A stretch of DNA of 64,000 nucleotides, from positions 112,070,570 through 112,134,569 of the forward strand of contig CM022944.1 in NCBI GenBank assembly GCA_012931725.1. The letters are read 5' to 3'. The number at the start of each line of letters is the position of its first letter. Within the stretch, counting starts at the first letter, position 1. Below, one piece after another: positions 11,285 to 25,023 of this stretch. The translations under genes and the position numbers were made by a program. The notes under the pieces were generated by a model. The model did not search any database and was not told the DNA's origin. It saw only the letters and a program-made list of their open reading frames with translations. Source of the DNA: Litsea cubeba (taxonomy: Eukaryota > Streptophyta > Magnoliopsida > Laurales > Lauraceae).

Positions 11285-13868
11285 ATGGAGAAACAAAGGT
11301 TGCTTGATGACGAAGATCCCTACTCTCATTTGGGTGAGGATTTATGGAGTTCCATTCTGTCCCTCTTGCCTGTCCTTGAAGCCGTCAGAACCTCCATCTT
11401 GTCGCGAACTTGGAGGAATGCATGGATGCAGATCCCACATCTTAACATCTGCTTCATCACCATGTGTAAGCAGCTGAAATGGGATTATAACAACGATAGC
11501 GAAAAATGGAGACATGTTGTTGGCAAAATTTTGACATCTCATACTGGACATATTCAAAGTTGCATCATCGACACTTGTGGTTCTAATACAAATCGTAGAT
11601 GTTTAGATGGTTGGATAAGTATACTAATAGAGAAACCCATTAGTGAGTTGACTCTTAAAGTCGATCATTATCTTTCAAAGCATAGTACCTTTCGAACCTA
11701 TAGAGTGCCCCATTGCCTCTTCAGTTGCAAGAGTTTACGTTCTTTAAAATTATCAGGCTGTTTCTTAAGGGCTAAAACTCATTTGTCTTTCGGTTGTAAT
11801 AAGTTGAGAGTGATGATACTCGTCCGGAACCAAATTGGTTTGGAGTTCATTCATGCTTTGCTACATCAATGTAGTAGCCTTGAGACATTGGAAGTAGTAA
11901 GATGTTCTCTTGGTGGATTTGACAGGAAGGAGTCCATTCTTTCCATTAATGCGCCACATCTCAAAGTCTTGCACATAACGGAATTTCATGATATTAGTCA
12001 AAATATTGCATGGAAGCTAGTTCTCATCAATGCGCCACGTCTCAAGAGATTAGATTTGGGGATGTTGAATTTTAAAGAGTCCCATATAATTGCACGGGAG
12101 CTTAAGATATTCAATGGTTTATTGCGGGGTTTTTATGATGGGAAGATTAACCTCAAATATGAAGCTCTTAAGATGGAAGCAATTTTAAATAGCATTGCTC
12201 ATGTGAAGGTTCTCAGGCTCCAGCTCCCTAATTCCAATGAGGTAACTCGAATATTATTACAAATAGTGTTGCATTTGATTAATAAATACTAAATGGTTGC
12301 ATATATAATATTTCAATCTTATTTTTACATGGCTTTTTCAATGATAGATTCTAGCAAGAATAAAATATTTACAGATTTAAATATTGCAAGATTAAAATAG
12401 TATAGAATGGAATAATGTAATATTATAATATTACAATATTTTTACTGTTTGGCGATTTTTGAAGAATTTTATAGATTTTAAACTGAGTTCTTTGGAAGGT
12501 GCTATGATTAAAGTAAATTACATTATTAGAATAATTTTTTTTATTAAATATTTAATTTATATGTAATTTGCCACATTTGGATAAAAAAGTAGTTTGGTAA
12601 AGTAAAGTTCAACTTTCATGTTTCTACCTTAAGCTACTTTTCTTTTATCACATAAAACCATGGTAAAGTATAGTAAAGTCAATACAAAAAACTACTTTTC
12701 AACTCTCTCTCCCACTTTGCTTTACCACATACTTCATCTCACCTTACTTTACCCCACCTTTACCATGATATGACATCAATCTTTATTTTATTTTACCACA
12801 CTTGTAAATAAGTCACTTTTTATTTACCATATAAAACTATGATAAAATGTGATAAAGTAAAGTCAAATAAAAAGAAACTAGTTTACCATTTCCACTGTAC
12901 TTTACCAAATATTTTATCCTACATTTACTCTACCTCAACTTTAACGTGCTGTGACATTTACTTTTACATTTACTTTACTTTACCATATATGTAAACAAAC
13001 ACATCATGATGGATTTGGTGAATTGAAGTCTTTACTTTACTCTACCACTTTGTAATTGTCATTTTAAAAGATTATTATCTTGTAAAAAATTTTCTAATAC
13101 CAAACGCACAAGATTATCTTCTTTAGAAAATAAAAGATTATATTTTATAAAATATTATTTTCTTGTGCATCCAAACATGCCTTTGGATTTTTATTTCTTT
13201 TCGGGGATTGTAGTGTTTGTCAGCAGGCTCTTTCCAAATTCCAACATTTATGAAGTTGAAGGAAGTAATGATATCACTGGATTGGACAGAGGAAAGAGGA
13301 GTGATATTCTTAGTCTCCATGTTGAGGAGATGCCCCTACTTGGCAGTACTTATCCTTTGGGTTGGTATTCTCTCTTTTTACTTTTTGCTTAGTGAGAGTT
13401 ATGAAATAGTAGTGATATATCTTAGTTACATCCTACCCTGCTCTCGTCATCTCTCTTTCCAATACTGTTTTTAAAGAGTAAGAAATGTTGAGATGATCAC
13501 CTATCTGAAATTTCCGGGTCCTTCATGTAGTTATGTTTTGTTTCATAAATTTAAGAATGAAATTTCATTGTGTTTTTCCTTCCATACTATGCATGCAGGG
13601 CAGTAGAGAGAGTAAATTATCGGGCTTCGACTATTGGGAGAAGCAAGAAGAGTTCAATTGTTTTAACCATTCACTCCGGAGAGTTACTATTCATTGGAAG
13701 AGTAACTATGAGATTGAATTTGCCAAGTATGTTTTAGCTAAGGCTAAGGTGCTTAAGCATTTAACCATCTGCAGGATATCTTCTCAGCCGTTGGAGGAAG
13801 AAGTCTTGGCCTCACTACCATTGGTGGAAAGAGCTTCTGGAAAAGCAAAGTTGACTATCAGAGGCTAA
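11285..13868 (+). CDS. FBD-associated F-box/LRR protein
   Basis: Likely substrate-recognition subunit of an SCF ubiquitin ligase; the target is unknown. Coding exons 11285-12241, 13214-13360 and 13599-13868 join in frame to 457 aa. The N-terminus has a divergent F-box (about residues 14-55: LGEDLWSSILSLLPVLEAVR, then SILSRTWRNAW). The middle has leucine-rich repeats with the plant FBD-family signatures NAPHLKVLHI and NAPRLKRLDL. The C-terminus has an FBD domain (FDYWEKQEEFNCFNHSLRRV, then FAKYVLAKAKVLKHLTI). The start is the ATG at 11285 because the in-frame sequence before it (from 11156) is a pyrimidine tract ending TATGCAG, an intron end. The donor at 13361 (GTTGGT) is the weakest junction; GTATTC four bases on would break the frame. 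Length is normal for the family and I see no stop or frameshift. Confidence 0.85.
12590..13000. repeat. TTTACC-rich repetitive segment in F-box intron
   Basis: The first coding intron holds many copies of TTTACC/GGTAAA words, such as GGTAAAGTAAAGT and TACTTTACC, in both orientations. It looks like a degraded palindromic miniature transposon, but I could not fix its ends or a TSD. Confidence 0.5.
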
Positions 13869-15275
13869 TTGGTGATACTGTCATTATTTTTAATCAAAAT
13901 GGTATCTCTTCATGATTTTAGTATTTATATATGTACGAGCACAGACAAAGACAGACAATGCAGCATGGTGTTCATAAATGTTACGAACGTGGTGGCCCAT
14001 TGCTCGGTTATGGGATTTTGGATTTCCATCTTTTAACCACAGGATTTCTGTGTGGAGTCTGCGTTCATAAATCTGGATTTCTCATAATCATGTTCCATCG
14101 TGTATGTGCATTTTTCCAAATTTCACCCCAACCACAGTTTGACCCACTATAAAAAAAAAAAAAAAAAAGTTTTATAAGATTAAGATTTTTTGGATTCGAC
14201 TATGGCTGAAGCCTCTTTTACTTGGATGTTCAATTTATGGATGTCGTAGCGGCTATTTTTCGACACGTACAATATTAATGATCGAGGAAAATCAAACCTT
14301 CCAAGTAATGTTAGGGTGTGTTTGGCATTGTGAGCCATTCGGATGTTAGCATGTTCCCATGAGGTAAGGTTGTGGAAAACATATTTTGTATGTGTAAAGT
14401 AAGATAGATGTGTGGCTCTCAAATGCAGTGACGCAGTACTCCTAAGTCACATCAATTGCTCATCCCTCTAAACATTCCTATAATGCCTACACCGAAGTGT
14501 TACCCTCACGTTAGCTTTCGGTGGCCTAGAACTTACAAGCACCTAAGAGGAGGGTTAGACCTAAAAGGCCAAGCAAATAAACGCAACATTGTGAATCTAA
14601 GTTGTTCCTGAAATTGTAGTTAAATGTTTTTAACAAATAACAAGCAACTTGAGCATCACTTGTAGTTTTCAGCTGACAATGGCAAGTTTTAGTTGAGCAG
14701 TTGTTGCAATAATTCAATCGATAATGGTGGATTTTCCAGTTTATGGAATCTATGTCGCAGTCATTGTGGGAGCTTGATGTTTTGACATAAAAATACTCAT
14801 CTTGTTTGTATGCGTTGAAGATATGAGAACTGTAATATTTTGTTCTACCTTAATGGGTGTATGTAGCCATCAGCATGCTACAATAAAATGCAGGTGAGCA
14901 CTGCTTTCCATCAGTACCCCACTTGCAGAGGCTGTATTGTTGTGGACATTGTATTTTGGTACTTTGGATTAGATAAGCCAACATGGTTAGATACCTGAAC
15001 CAGGTAATTCCTACCGTGCAGTTCCCAGAAAACAGCATGCAAATAGAGTGCTTATAAATTATGACAGGTTATTCCAATTTGCTTTCCATCTATTTGTTAA
15101 AAGTGCCAAATCAACTTGACCCACATCAACCTGTTCATAGAGTGCAGGTTAAGCATGCTGCATCATATATGGACTGTTTCAAAACATCCAGAGTTTGAAA
15201 AATAATGCTCAATTAGTAATTGATTCTTTCAAAGAGAAACAAAATACAAAACCTTTTATATGTTCTTGTTTGGTG

Positions 15276-15334
<59 letters not shown>

Positions 15335-16274
15335 TCTGGATTTTATTTCTACCATTCCAAAGACTCTAGTCAAAATCTCAACAGAGACAAGATGGTTCTG
15401 TGAGTTCTACTTTCCATTACAATTTATTCTTGTTCTTCACAGCCATTATTCAAAATCTTTATTTGTCACCTGTATTCTTCAATGTGCAAGAACCCTTCAG
15501 TGTATTGTGCTATTGTTATTTCTAATATTTACTATAATAAGTAATCTGATTTTCTCTTCTACTAACAGATCACAAATTTCCTCTTATATCCTTGTCACTA
15601 ATTTCTATCCTTTCTTGTAACTCCTCATCACATCATGCACATCTCTTACACGTCTTTTAGCTTTTCTCATTTCCAACGTTCAGCTCCATATGACAAAGGC
15701 CTATTATCTTACAGAAATGTTATTTTAATCAAACTATCAAAATTGTACTCAATGATTGCATTACAGGCAATTAGCTTGTCTTCATGAAGTTACTTGAGTG
15801 GAAACTCTTATTATAATCCCATCTTCAAAATGAGCTTTCAGACCCATATTCATGGTTTCTGGAGCAATTAACTTTGTAACATGAACAGAAGCCTGAAGTC
15901 TGAACAGAATTGAATTGCCTTGTATATCATTACAAAATCAAATGTTTTCGCAACTAATCAATTATAACTTGTGAGATGCACATGGCACTCAGTAGTTGGA
16001 GGGTTTGGTCATTGGTGACTCCCATTATATTGAAAACCAACACAATTAAATGGACCATATTCGCTTGATTCCCTAACAGTGGCTGCTAAATTTTACAATT
16101 CTTTAACGTGGTGAATATTTTCAGTTTTTCCAAACATTCAATGAAGTAACTTCTCAACTATTTCAAAATTAAACATATCCAACGATGAAGAAAAAACCTT
16201 ACAAAATTTGCAACGAAATAGAACTGTGACACCAACCAACAAAAAAAAAACTCTGTAGGTTATCTTCTGTAAAT
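13869..16274. other. Convergent intergenic region (F-box / malic enzyme 3' ends)
   Basis: No gene is seen between the two convergent genes. The region contains an A run at 14151-14168 and a perfect CT microsatellite at 15279-15331. Small frames here are spurious. Confidence 0.55.
15279..15331. repeat. (CT)26 microsatellite
   Basis: An uninterrupted CT run of about 53 bases, likely length-polymorphic. Confidence 0.95.
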
Positions 16275-19200
16275 TTATCGGTAGTTTCGGTAGACAGGGC
16301 TGTACATGCAGCTCTCTGCATACTTGACCAGATCCTCTGGTTGAGGGAGACGTGTAGCCAGACCTGTAGATTAAAGTTAGACAAACAAATTCATAAAATA
16401 AGAACCTGATCCGCTCAAAACCTGAAAATCAATAAAACCATTAACATGTATCTTAATGTTTACAAGGATTATCAGAGAAATAAAATATTATTCAAGTATA
16501 ACTCACCAAGTTCATATGCTTTAGCAGCTACATTGGCAGCAATATGAGCTGAGATCTTTCTGATATTTGAGAATGGAGGATATATAAGCCCTTTATCAAA
16601 GTTCTCCCGTGTAACCTGTCTAGCCAAAGCTTCCGCTGTTTTTCCGAAGAGAAAGATAGTTTAGGTATTTGAAATAAACCAAACTTATAATGATGAAACG
16701 AGACATTAAGTACATATTTTTCATTTCCTTAAGCAACTTAGAATAATCATAATATGCTAATCCAAGCGTTGTAACAAAAAAATAATCAAGTTCCAATTCA
16801 GAAGATTTTCTTTCGTTTTGATTCATCTACTTACAAGCTGCTAGAAGCATGTCATCATGAACATGGATTGCACCTGACATCACCAAACCAAGACCGAATC
16901 CCGGGAAAATATATGCATTGTTTGCCTGAGTTCTCATGAGAATAAAATATGTAAAAGACCACCCTTGAGATATTGTATCATAGATTTTCCTTTGTGTTTT
17001 AATACATTAAAATGGACCAAAAATGCAAAAAAAAAGGGTCTAAGTTTAAACCTGGCCTGGAATGTATGTCTTCTCATTATATGTAACAGGATTGAATGGG
17101 CTGCCACTGGCAAAAATTGCACGACCCTACAAATAAGAGAAAAAAAGAGATTGCGCATACCTTCATTTTACTACTTGAGCATCAACTATATAAAAATTCT
17201 TGTAGATGATAGCAGTATATTTAAGTTTTTCACCTGACTCCATGTGTATGCTTCTTCAGCTGTACACTCAGATTGTGAGGTTGGATTTGAGAGAGCAAGA
17301 ATAATTGGTGTCTGCATGTCATTTGTAACAACCTCAGTTTCTGAAATCCAACAGTTGAAAGTAAAGAAAATGGACCACAACAAAAGAAAATATACCTCAT
17401 TTAAGGATGCCATGGCCTCAATGACCTCTTTTGTGAAAGTTCTTCCAACTCCAGATGATCCAATCAATACAGTAGGCTTGATCGCCTGAGGAGTGACATC
17501 AGATGAAGGAGTTCATTACAAAAGAGGTTTTATTGTAAAAGATCTTCGGTGCATGCTGCACAAAAGGATTAATCCATTGACATTTTTGGTTGGCTTGAGA
17601 AAGCCATATGAGCTTAACAGATGGGGATATGGTCAAGATCATTATAGAGTTTCAATTTCATGACCTGGCTAAAGCGTTTGCAAATTACACCATTTGGTCA
17701 TGATTAGTGAATGATCTTGGTCGACTAATTAAGAGTAAAGAACAAAAACTTTAGATAAGTAGAATCATGAAACCAACACAGACTTGTATGGATACTAGCA
17801 AATGTGTGTTTGTATCCGTTTCTTGAGAGGTTTCAATACCTTCACAGCATCTAAGAGTTCCTTGATGGATTCATGCTCATGAGCCCATGGCTTCTTGAAG
17901 TGTTGGAGTGATTCCTTGCGAGAGCTAACAATCAAACCCTGTGAAAGAGAAAAAAAATCAGATGCTGACTAAATGAAATACCGCAAGAACCGATGGATGC
18001 AATTTATGTGAAGGCAATCTGAGAAGGGATGAATTGCATGGATTTCTACTACCTTAGAGTCCACAAGCCAAATCTTCTTGCGTGCCTCTTCCAATGGCCG
18101 CTTTGTCTGTAAAAGGAATCACGAGCAACTTAACCTCACCTTATGTTTAAACAACCAACCATAAAAGAAAAATAGAGAAGAAAAAAATAACAGAAGAAGC
18201 AAGTGGACTTCTGATTGCATTGGAAAGATTTCTAATACCTGTTTTGACATCTCAAGAGCAATGAGTTCTGCTATACCTGTTCCGGCCTGCAAACATAAAT
18301 GACAACTTACAATAAAATTGCGGAGGGAAAACATGTACCTAGGGATACAGATACAGATGTGTCCACATTGATATGATTATGACTACTGAACTAGTTTGTC
18401 TGGCATCCCATCATATACCATTATACAATATTAGTTAAATGGATTGAAGCATTTGTATTTAGAATACACAGGGAAAGAAGATATGAAGGAAAATTAAATT
18501 ATTTGGTAACGCTCAAGTCCACTTGCATGTAACATGCATCTTGGACAACAATAATAGAAGTCTTCCTGTCAAATCAGATGAGTGCTTCACAAAATATTTC
18601 CAGAGTCCTTAGAAATCAAGGAAGTTATCAAGCATGAATATCTATTTACACGTGCCAACTTAGTTGAATGATATGGGAGAGGCCATTCAAGACGTGAGAA
18701 AGAAGGGATAGAGAAACACCGACATCAATGATAGAAAGTTAAGAAAAATGCTAAGGCCTGTTTGTTTCATGAAATTGAATTTATAGGAATTCTAGACTTT
18801 GTATAAGTGGTTAAATGAAGATTAAAAAGTGAATATCCAAAAAATGACCATCAAATAACCTCCCATTTAATGGAAATTGAATGAAGGGAAGTTGGGAAAT
18901 GAATACACAACTATCGCCCAAGTAATTCAAATCCTAGGAAAGTCAAGGTCCCATCTACATCGCTGCCTTACATTTTGCACCTCTCACATCTTTAATAATT
19001 TTTTGATGGAACTCATTTTGACCATGAATTCCTACGAATTCAATTCCTAGATAATCTATCCAAACAAACAGTCCCAAAACAAGGATATTAGAATATAAGA
19101 TTTGACTGCCCTTCAAATGTAAACAGTAGAAACAACAGACAAGATGTATAAGGCCACCACACAAGAAGGTTGGTTGTACTTTAATATTTATCTTAGTTTA

Positions 19201-22200
19201 GCATCAGTAACGTTCTTTAAAAAAAAAAAAAAAAAAACATAACCAAAAGAAGGGGGAAAAACAGAACACTGGAGATATAGGTAAGAGCAAGTCACCTCGC
19301 CGGCACCGAGGAATAAGAAAGTGTGTTCAGCTAATGTTCCGCCTACTGACTTAAGTGCTGCAACTAGCCCTGCAAGGACCACAGATGCTGTCCCCTGCAA
19401 TGAAAAGAATTGTTCATTCATCAGCAGAATGTCTGCAAAAAATGCATGTCCGTTTTAATGAAACCCTCTGTTGGCTATCATTTTTTACTTACACAATGCA
19501 GTATGCTAAAAGAAGAGCAATAATCATGTTACCTGTATGTCATCATTAAAGACAAGATGAGTTGTGCTATATTTTGCAAGCAACTCAAAGGCATTGTGGT
19601 TCCCAAAATCTTCAAACTGCAAAGATGTGATGAAATTGAACTAAATAATAAAAAATGTAATTAATGAAGTCACAAAGAAGGTAATAGATGGCTCACCTGA
19701 ATGAGGACCTTCTCTCCATAGTTTTGTTTGACAGCACACATGAATTCATGTACAAGGTCGTCATACTCCTGTAGTTGGCAAAACAAAAGTTTCCTTTTAG
19801 CATTGTGGAGAATATATTGTTATGCTAATTGCACAATTTGTGGGGTTAAGCATGCTGATGTAACCTGCCCAGTTGCCCGCCTTTGCCTTAGCCCGATATA
19901 GAACTCATCCTTCAACAACTGTTCATTGTTTGTCCCCACATCAATTGTTACAGGCAAGCACTGCAAAAGAGGATCCATTTTATCAAATTCTACATTGAAA
20001 CAGATAAATACACGTTGTTTAATTTTTCTAATTCTTGCCATGTGATGGTAACCTCAATATGAGGAAGTCTAGTCTATTATGACTAATCTAGCTGAAAAGA
20101 TAGCATCAGTTATTGAAATGCTCACAGCAGAAGGACGGAGCCCTCCAAGAGCAGTGTACAGAGAAAGTTTCCCTACAGGTATTCCCATTCCCTGCAAACA
20201 TTTATTATCGTTCAAATCAGCAAAAACCAAAAAACTAAGAGAGCAGTCAGACTGCATTGCCTAAATTTAGTACAGTTGAATATGGATCAGTAGGTTTGAA
20301 GATAATGTACCTGGCACCCTAGATCTCCAAGCCCCAGAATACGCTCGCCATCAGTGACAACAATAACTTGAACATTCTTTTCAGACCAGTTCCTCAGTAC
20401 CTCAAGAATCCTTCCCCTGTGGAACCAAGCTAATTCTCAGCCTTTCTAAATAACATGAAAGGAGGTCATCTTATATAACAGGCCACTCTTCTGATGCAGC
20501 CACAACTTCCAGTAGCAGTGCAGCATATACAACCATCAAGACTCATCAGATGGGATGAATGTTCAATTCTAATTGGAATATCACAGTTCTGTTCATTATT
20601 TATATCAAATGCTTATAGCTTTTGGAAGCACCACAGTTCTGTTCAAGCAATAATTTGAAATGACTTAATTTAGAAGGGGGAGTATATTTGAATTCTTTAT
20701 TACAGGACATCATATAAGTACTAATTTAATCAACCAACAAATAAGCTCCAACAAGGTCATTAGGGTTATCATAAATTAGAGACTTAGCATATTAATACTG
20801 TGCCTACAGATCAGTTAATTTGAAACTATATTGAGCTAATTGAAAACATTTGTTGAAGATATAATAAACTGACACTAAGTTATAAGCAAACTGAAACTAA
20901 CTAAACAAACCCACTTCTACAAGTTTTATAAAACAATGACAGACCAAATTGCGAATACAAACTCCAGTACGAATTAGTTGAACTGTTAGCTAGGTAAATA
21001 TGGTAGAAACTAATTTGGAACAGCAACCAATCCAGTTCCAAACTATCTATGGATGAATAGCTAATCTCTTATTAAAAATAATAGAAGATCAAACGTAGCT
21101 CTAATTTTTAAAACTGACAGTGAATGTTGTTGAATGAACATACTTTTCTTTTAAACTAATGTATAATCCCTGTGGATGTGTGAAGATGCTCCCGTACTTC
21201 TGGCAGGCCTCACCAACAGTCGGTGTATATACAATTGGAAGCAACTCCTCAACATTATCAATCAGAAGCTTGTAGAACAACCTTTCATTCCTTTCCTGTG
21301 CACATCAAAGAAAAAAATCATATATCAACAAACAACTCAACTGACTATCCAAAACTAAAAACACTAGAAATCATCAAAATCAATACCTGAAGATCCATCA
21401 TTGCCATGTACCTTTGCAGTGGAACTTCATATTGACGTATATTGTGCATGAGTTTCTTTTCCTGGGGAGGAGAGCACATAAAAATCACCCAAAGTTACTC
21501 AGTATCAGTAAAAGATCCCATAAACATCTCCAATGCAAGACATTCACAGACCTGAAGCTCTTGAGTCATGCATGCTGGAGGAAGAAGGCCTCTCAAGTAG
21601 TAGGCATCTCTCTCTTTGTCAGAGAAGGCAAGCCCTTTGTTGTGGTGTGGATCCCTTAGTAGAGAATATCCACTAAAGCACAAAAGATTTGCAGATCAAT
21701 GGACAATAGGAAGATGATGAAATACGGAAAGAAGTGGTCAAAGATAGAGCAAAACATACAAGGGAGCTATGTAAAGACCATCAGAATGGAAACTTCATCA
21801 TTTTAGTTTTAGGTTATATTGTCATCATCATCATCATCAAAACCTTGTCCCAAGCCCAGATAAGTAGAATTGGGTTAGCTAGGTTGACAACCAGTGTGAA
21901 ATTTTATCACACCCCAAACAAACTAGTGAGATTATATATCAAGCAAAATGCCAATAGGAACAGAGTCGAGGAAGGAAAAGAGAACAAGGACTCTACAACA
22001 TAATCCATATATGGGGCAAGCCCGTGGCTCGGTCGAAAGTGTTCGCTATTGCAACCTTGAGGTTGTGGATTCAAGTTACATTACCATTTTTTTTTAATTT
22101 CTAAAAAAAGAGGAAAATAAAAAATAAAAAATAATCCATATACATATGAGGGTAATACCAATACGGGTAGAAAAAATCTGCAGCTACCAGAACATGTTGG

Positions 22201-25023
22201 CAAATTTCAGAATGTATCCTGGATTAAGAAGTCATGGATAACTTGCAGAAAGGCCAAGAATTTCAGGAATCCAGTAATCCTTCACTGATTTCTAGATGAT
22301 GTAACATGTTGGTAGCATTTCAGGAATGGATAGTAGACCAGATTTTCTATAAACCAAATAATATTCTATTGTTTTATACACCTCGTCGTTCAACTGATCT
22401 AAATTTATCTGGATTTATTGGTGGGTCATATATAAAAAAAAGTTTCAAATGAAGTATGAGGTTGAGGCCTTGTGTATACTCTGGATCCATCTTTCAACTG
22501 CCCACCACAACATGCAAATAAACTAGAAGAAGTAGAATGATCATCTAAGGAAAATTACACTGTTAAGCATCTTTGTTTATTTTTGAAAAGATATCAGCAG
22601 AGAAACTATCATCTCAAAGTAACCAATCTGCATACAAAAAAAAAAGAAAAAAAAGAAAAAAGGAAAAAGAAAGAAAAGGTGATAAATATCTACGCGTAAT
22701 GCTATTGAGATCCTTCAGAGAATAGAATATGGATGATTGACAAAACTCTACAACGCCATGTGATTGTATTGACAAATCTCTACAATGCCAAGTGATTGTT
22801 TTATATCGAACCACTCTTCTTCGAAAATTTGAGCAAATAATACAAGTATACAACGTACGTTATCCAGATATAAGCTAGGTTCACTACAAGCCAAAGTCTA
22901 GCACTCTAGAGACATTGAAAAATTGTGGAACAACGCTACCCAAGTCATCATCATCATTATCATCATCAACTTAGCCTCATCCCATCAATTTGGGCTTGGC
23001 AGAAAAAATTCAGGGGAAGATTTAGTTGAAGAAAAAAAAAAGAGGAATGACCTGCAGAAACACCTTTACACTATATCATGGTATCCGAGTCTTTACACTG
23101 AACTGCGCAGTGATGAGTGGACACCGAACACCCCTTCTTTGGAATAGGGGCATTGGATAGGAAAAATCAACCTTGAATGCAGGGGCGGACCTAAGTGTTA
23201 AGACGCAGGTGCGACTACACCTATGAGATTCGAAAAACTCTTTAAATAATATCTTAAAAAACTTTATTTTATTATTTGACTTCTTAATTTGACTATTGCC
23301 CGCACCACCCAAATGAAAATCCCGGGTCCCCCATTAATTGCTTGAATGCACTAGGCTCCTCTCTAGCACCTTAAAAAAAATGATCTTAACCATCTATCAT
23401 GGAAAGTCTTGATAGAAAGCTTAGTCGATCCAATCCATGTGATTGACTGGTGACTGAGGATCCAAGGAGGATCATTTCCATCCAACCATCCACCAAAACT
23501 GTAGGTGGACCATGGTGTCATCATAACCACCCAGCACCATGGATCATTACTCTAGATATTAAAAAAAAAAAAAAATTGTCCAAAATACACCATAAGAAGA
23601 AATGGAACAGCAATTACACATCAAGTTCAATTAAAGTTAATATATGTTTGTATCTCCTTTTTTTCACTTGAAGACGTAACTTTGTATGTCCCATTTTTGT
23701 GGAACTCATCTCCTATTTTCAGTAAGAATTGGAAAAAACCGACATTAGAAATAGGAATCTCTTGAAAAGTCTATTATCATCTTTCTATCATATCCAAAAA
23801 GAAAAATTCAAAACTCTGTTAGAAAATGTATTATCAGTAATCGACAAAGGAAAAGGAAAGTTAAAGAATATCAAATACCTTTGAATCTTTATTTTTTCAA
23901 AGAATAATAGATTTATCTGTTCTAATAAAGAAAAAAATAGAAGAAAAATCAGACAAGATACGTCAAGAAAAACCCTCTAAAAAGACCTACTGCTTTACAG
24001 ATTAATAAAAATCAAAATTAACCAGATTTGAAGAATTCAAGCAAATCATCAAATACAAAGCCTCCTCAATTATCATTTTTCACTTCTCACAAATATGTCA
24101 TAAATCACAATGTTAAGCACAAGTTAAACTATAAACCAGATTCTTATCTGAAATATAATCTCAGTAGAACAAAAGGCAATAAAAAGAAATCGGAAAAAGG
24201 AAAAAGAAACTTTCCCATGAAAGGGTTTGTTTGCATTGATCAAAACAAAGTAAACACTTAAAAGCAAGCATCACCATCAAGGATAAAAAACAACTCACAT
24301 ACATTTTCATCTTAAGAATCAAACGAACACATTTAAAACATAAAACCCATTTCTGACATTAATAAGAAAAAGAACCCATTTACAAACTCTCTCTCTCTCT
24401 CTCAACCAAAATATAAAATTCATTTCCCACAAAAACTTAAAAGAACCCGAATAATGAAAATCTCTCACATTTAATGATCCAAACCATGAAACCCATTTCT
24501 CACTGAAAATCTCTCTCTTATCCAAATCACAAAAGCCATTTCACACACCCAAACCAGAAGAGAAAACGAGAAGGAAAAGAACTCAATCCATGAAATTTCT
24601 CTCTCATCATCAATAAGCATAAAAACCCATTTCCCACACATCAACACAAGAAAAAGAACCCCAATCACCATCACCGATATATCTCTCTCATCATCAATAA
24701 ACATAAAACTCATTTATCAAACATCAACGCAAATTTAAAAAAAAACTATACTCAATCCCTTAAATATCTCCCACATTATCAATCAACATAAAAGCCATTT
24801 CCCAAACATCAACACTAAAGAGATATACTACAAGAAAACGAACCCAATTACAGAAAATCAATCTCTCTCACCTGGCAACCGAGGCTGTCCAAGGAGTGAC
24901 GAGCTGATCCTCCGTGGCTCGGTCCTCACCGTACACGTCGCAAACTCCTCCACCCACCGTCGACCTTCGGCTCATAGGAAGAACAGTAGGCCCATTTCTC
25001 ATCTCCTTCAACGTGCTCTCCAT
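16275..25023 (-). CDS. NADP-ME: Cytosolic NADP-dependent malic enzyme
   Basis: Oxidatively decarboxylates malate to pyruvate, CO2 and NADPH. Nineteen coding exons: 25023-24872, 21672-21552, 21461-21387, 21295-21144, 20416-20311, 20191-20126, 19960-19865, 19768-19697, 19616-19533, 19394-19296, 18286-18239, 18106-18053, 17938-17840, 17485-17396, 17311-17234, 17126-17052, 16925-16835, 16635-16507, 16363-16275. All introns are GT-AG and the exons total 1776 nt, 591 aa, with no break. Catalytic residues are visible: Tyr139 (YTPTVGEAC), Arg192 (GERILGLGDLG), Lys210 (GIPVGKLSLYTA), and metal ligands Glu282/Asp283 and Asp306 (FNDDIQ). The NADP fold is GAGEAG at 338-343, with GSSGVGR further on. It starts MESTLKEM with no transit peptide, the pattern of plant cytosolic forms; chloroplast forms carry an N-terminal extension. 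The C-terminus YSPVYRNYR is typical. Intron 1 is 3.2 kb and holds SINE and LINE debris. Confidence 0.96.
18755..19075. mobile_element. Tourist/Harbinger-like MITE in malic enzyme intron 10
   Basis: About 321 bp with inverted ends: the left begins GGCCTGTTTGTTT and the right, reverse-complemented, GGGACTGTTTGTTT; both continue into AATTGAATT and GGAATTC words. The flanks are TAA (left) and AAA (right), only a partial match to the 3-bp TWA duplication of PIF/Harbinger elements, so the superfamily is tentative. It lies between exons 10 and 11 and does not touch splice sites. Confidence 0.6.
21821..21910 (-). mobile_element. 5'-truncated RTE-type LINE tail
   Basis: On the minus strand this reads as an RTE LINE 3' end finishing in GATGATGATGATGATG after AAGGTTTTG/GGGACAAG words. 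The same tail type ends the larger LINE at 34471. Only about 90 bp remain, inside malic enzyme intron 1. Confidence 0.5.
22012..22130 (+). mobile_element. tRNA-derived SINE in malic enzyme intron 1
   Basis: About 119 bp with an A-box-like CCGTGGCTCGGTCGAAAG, a B-box-like GTGGATTCAAGTT and an A-rich 3' end. Perfect 12-bp duplications ATAATCCATATA flank it at 22000-22011 and 22131-22142, typical of SINE insertion. The insertion is in the opposite orientation to the gene. Confidence 0.72.
22944..23005 (-). mobile_element. Second truncated RTE-type LINE tail
   Basis: A CATCATCATCATTATCATCA run followed by CTTAGCCTCATCCCATCAA and TTGGGCTTGG. In reverse complement this is another RTE-like 3' end with a (GAT)n tail, within malic enzyme intron 1. 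Confidence 0.45.

Noticed and set aside
15195..15620. 141-aa frame
   Set aside because: It translates the (CT)26 microsatellite; no start context or similarity.
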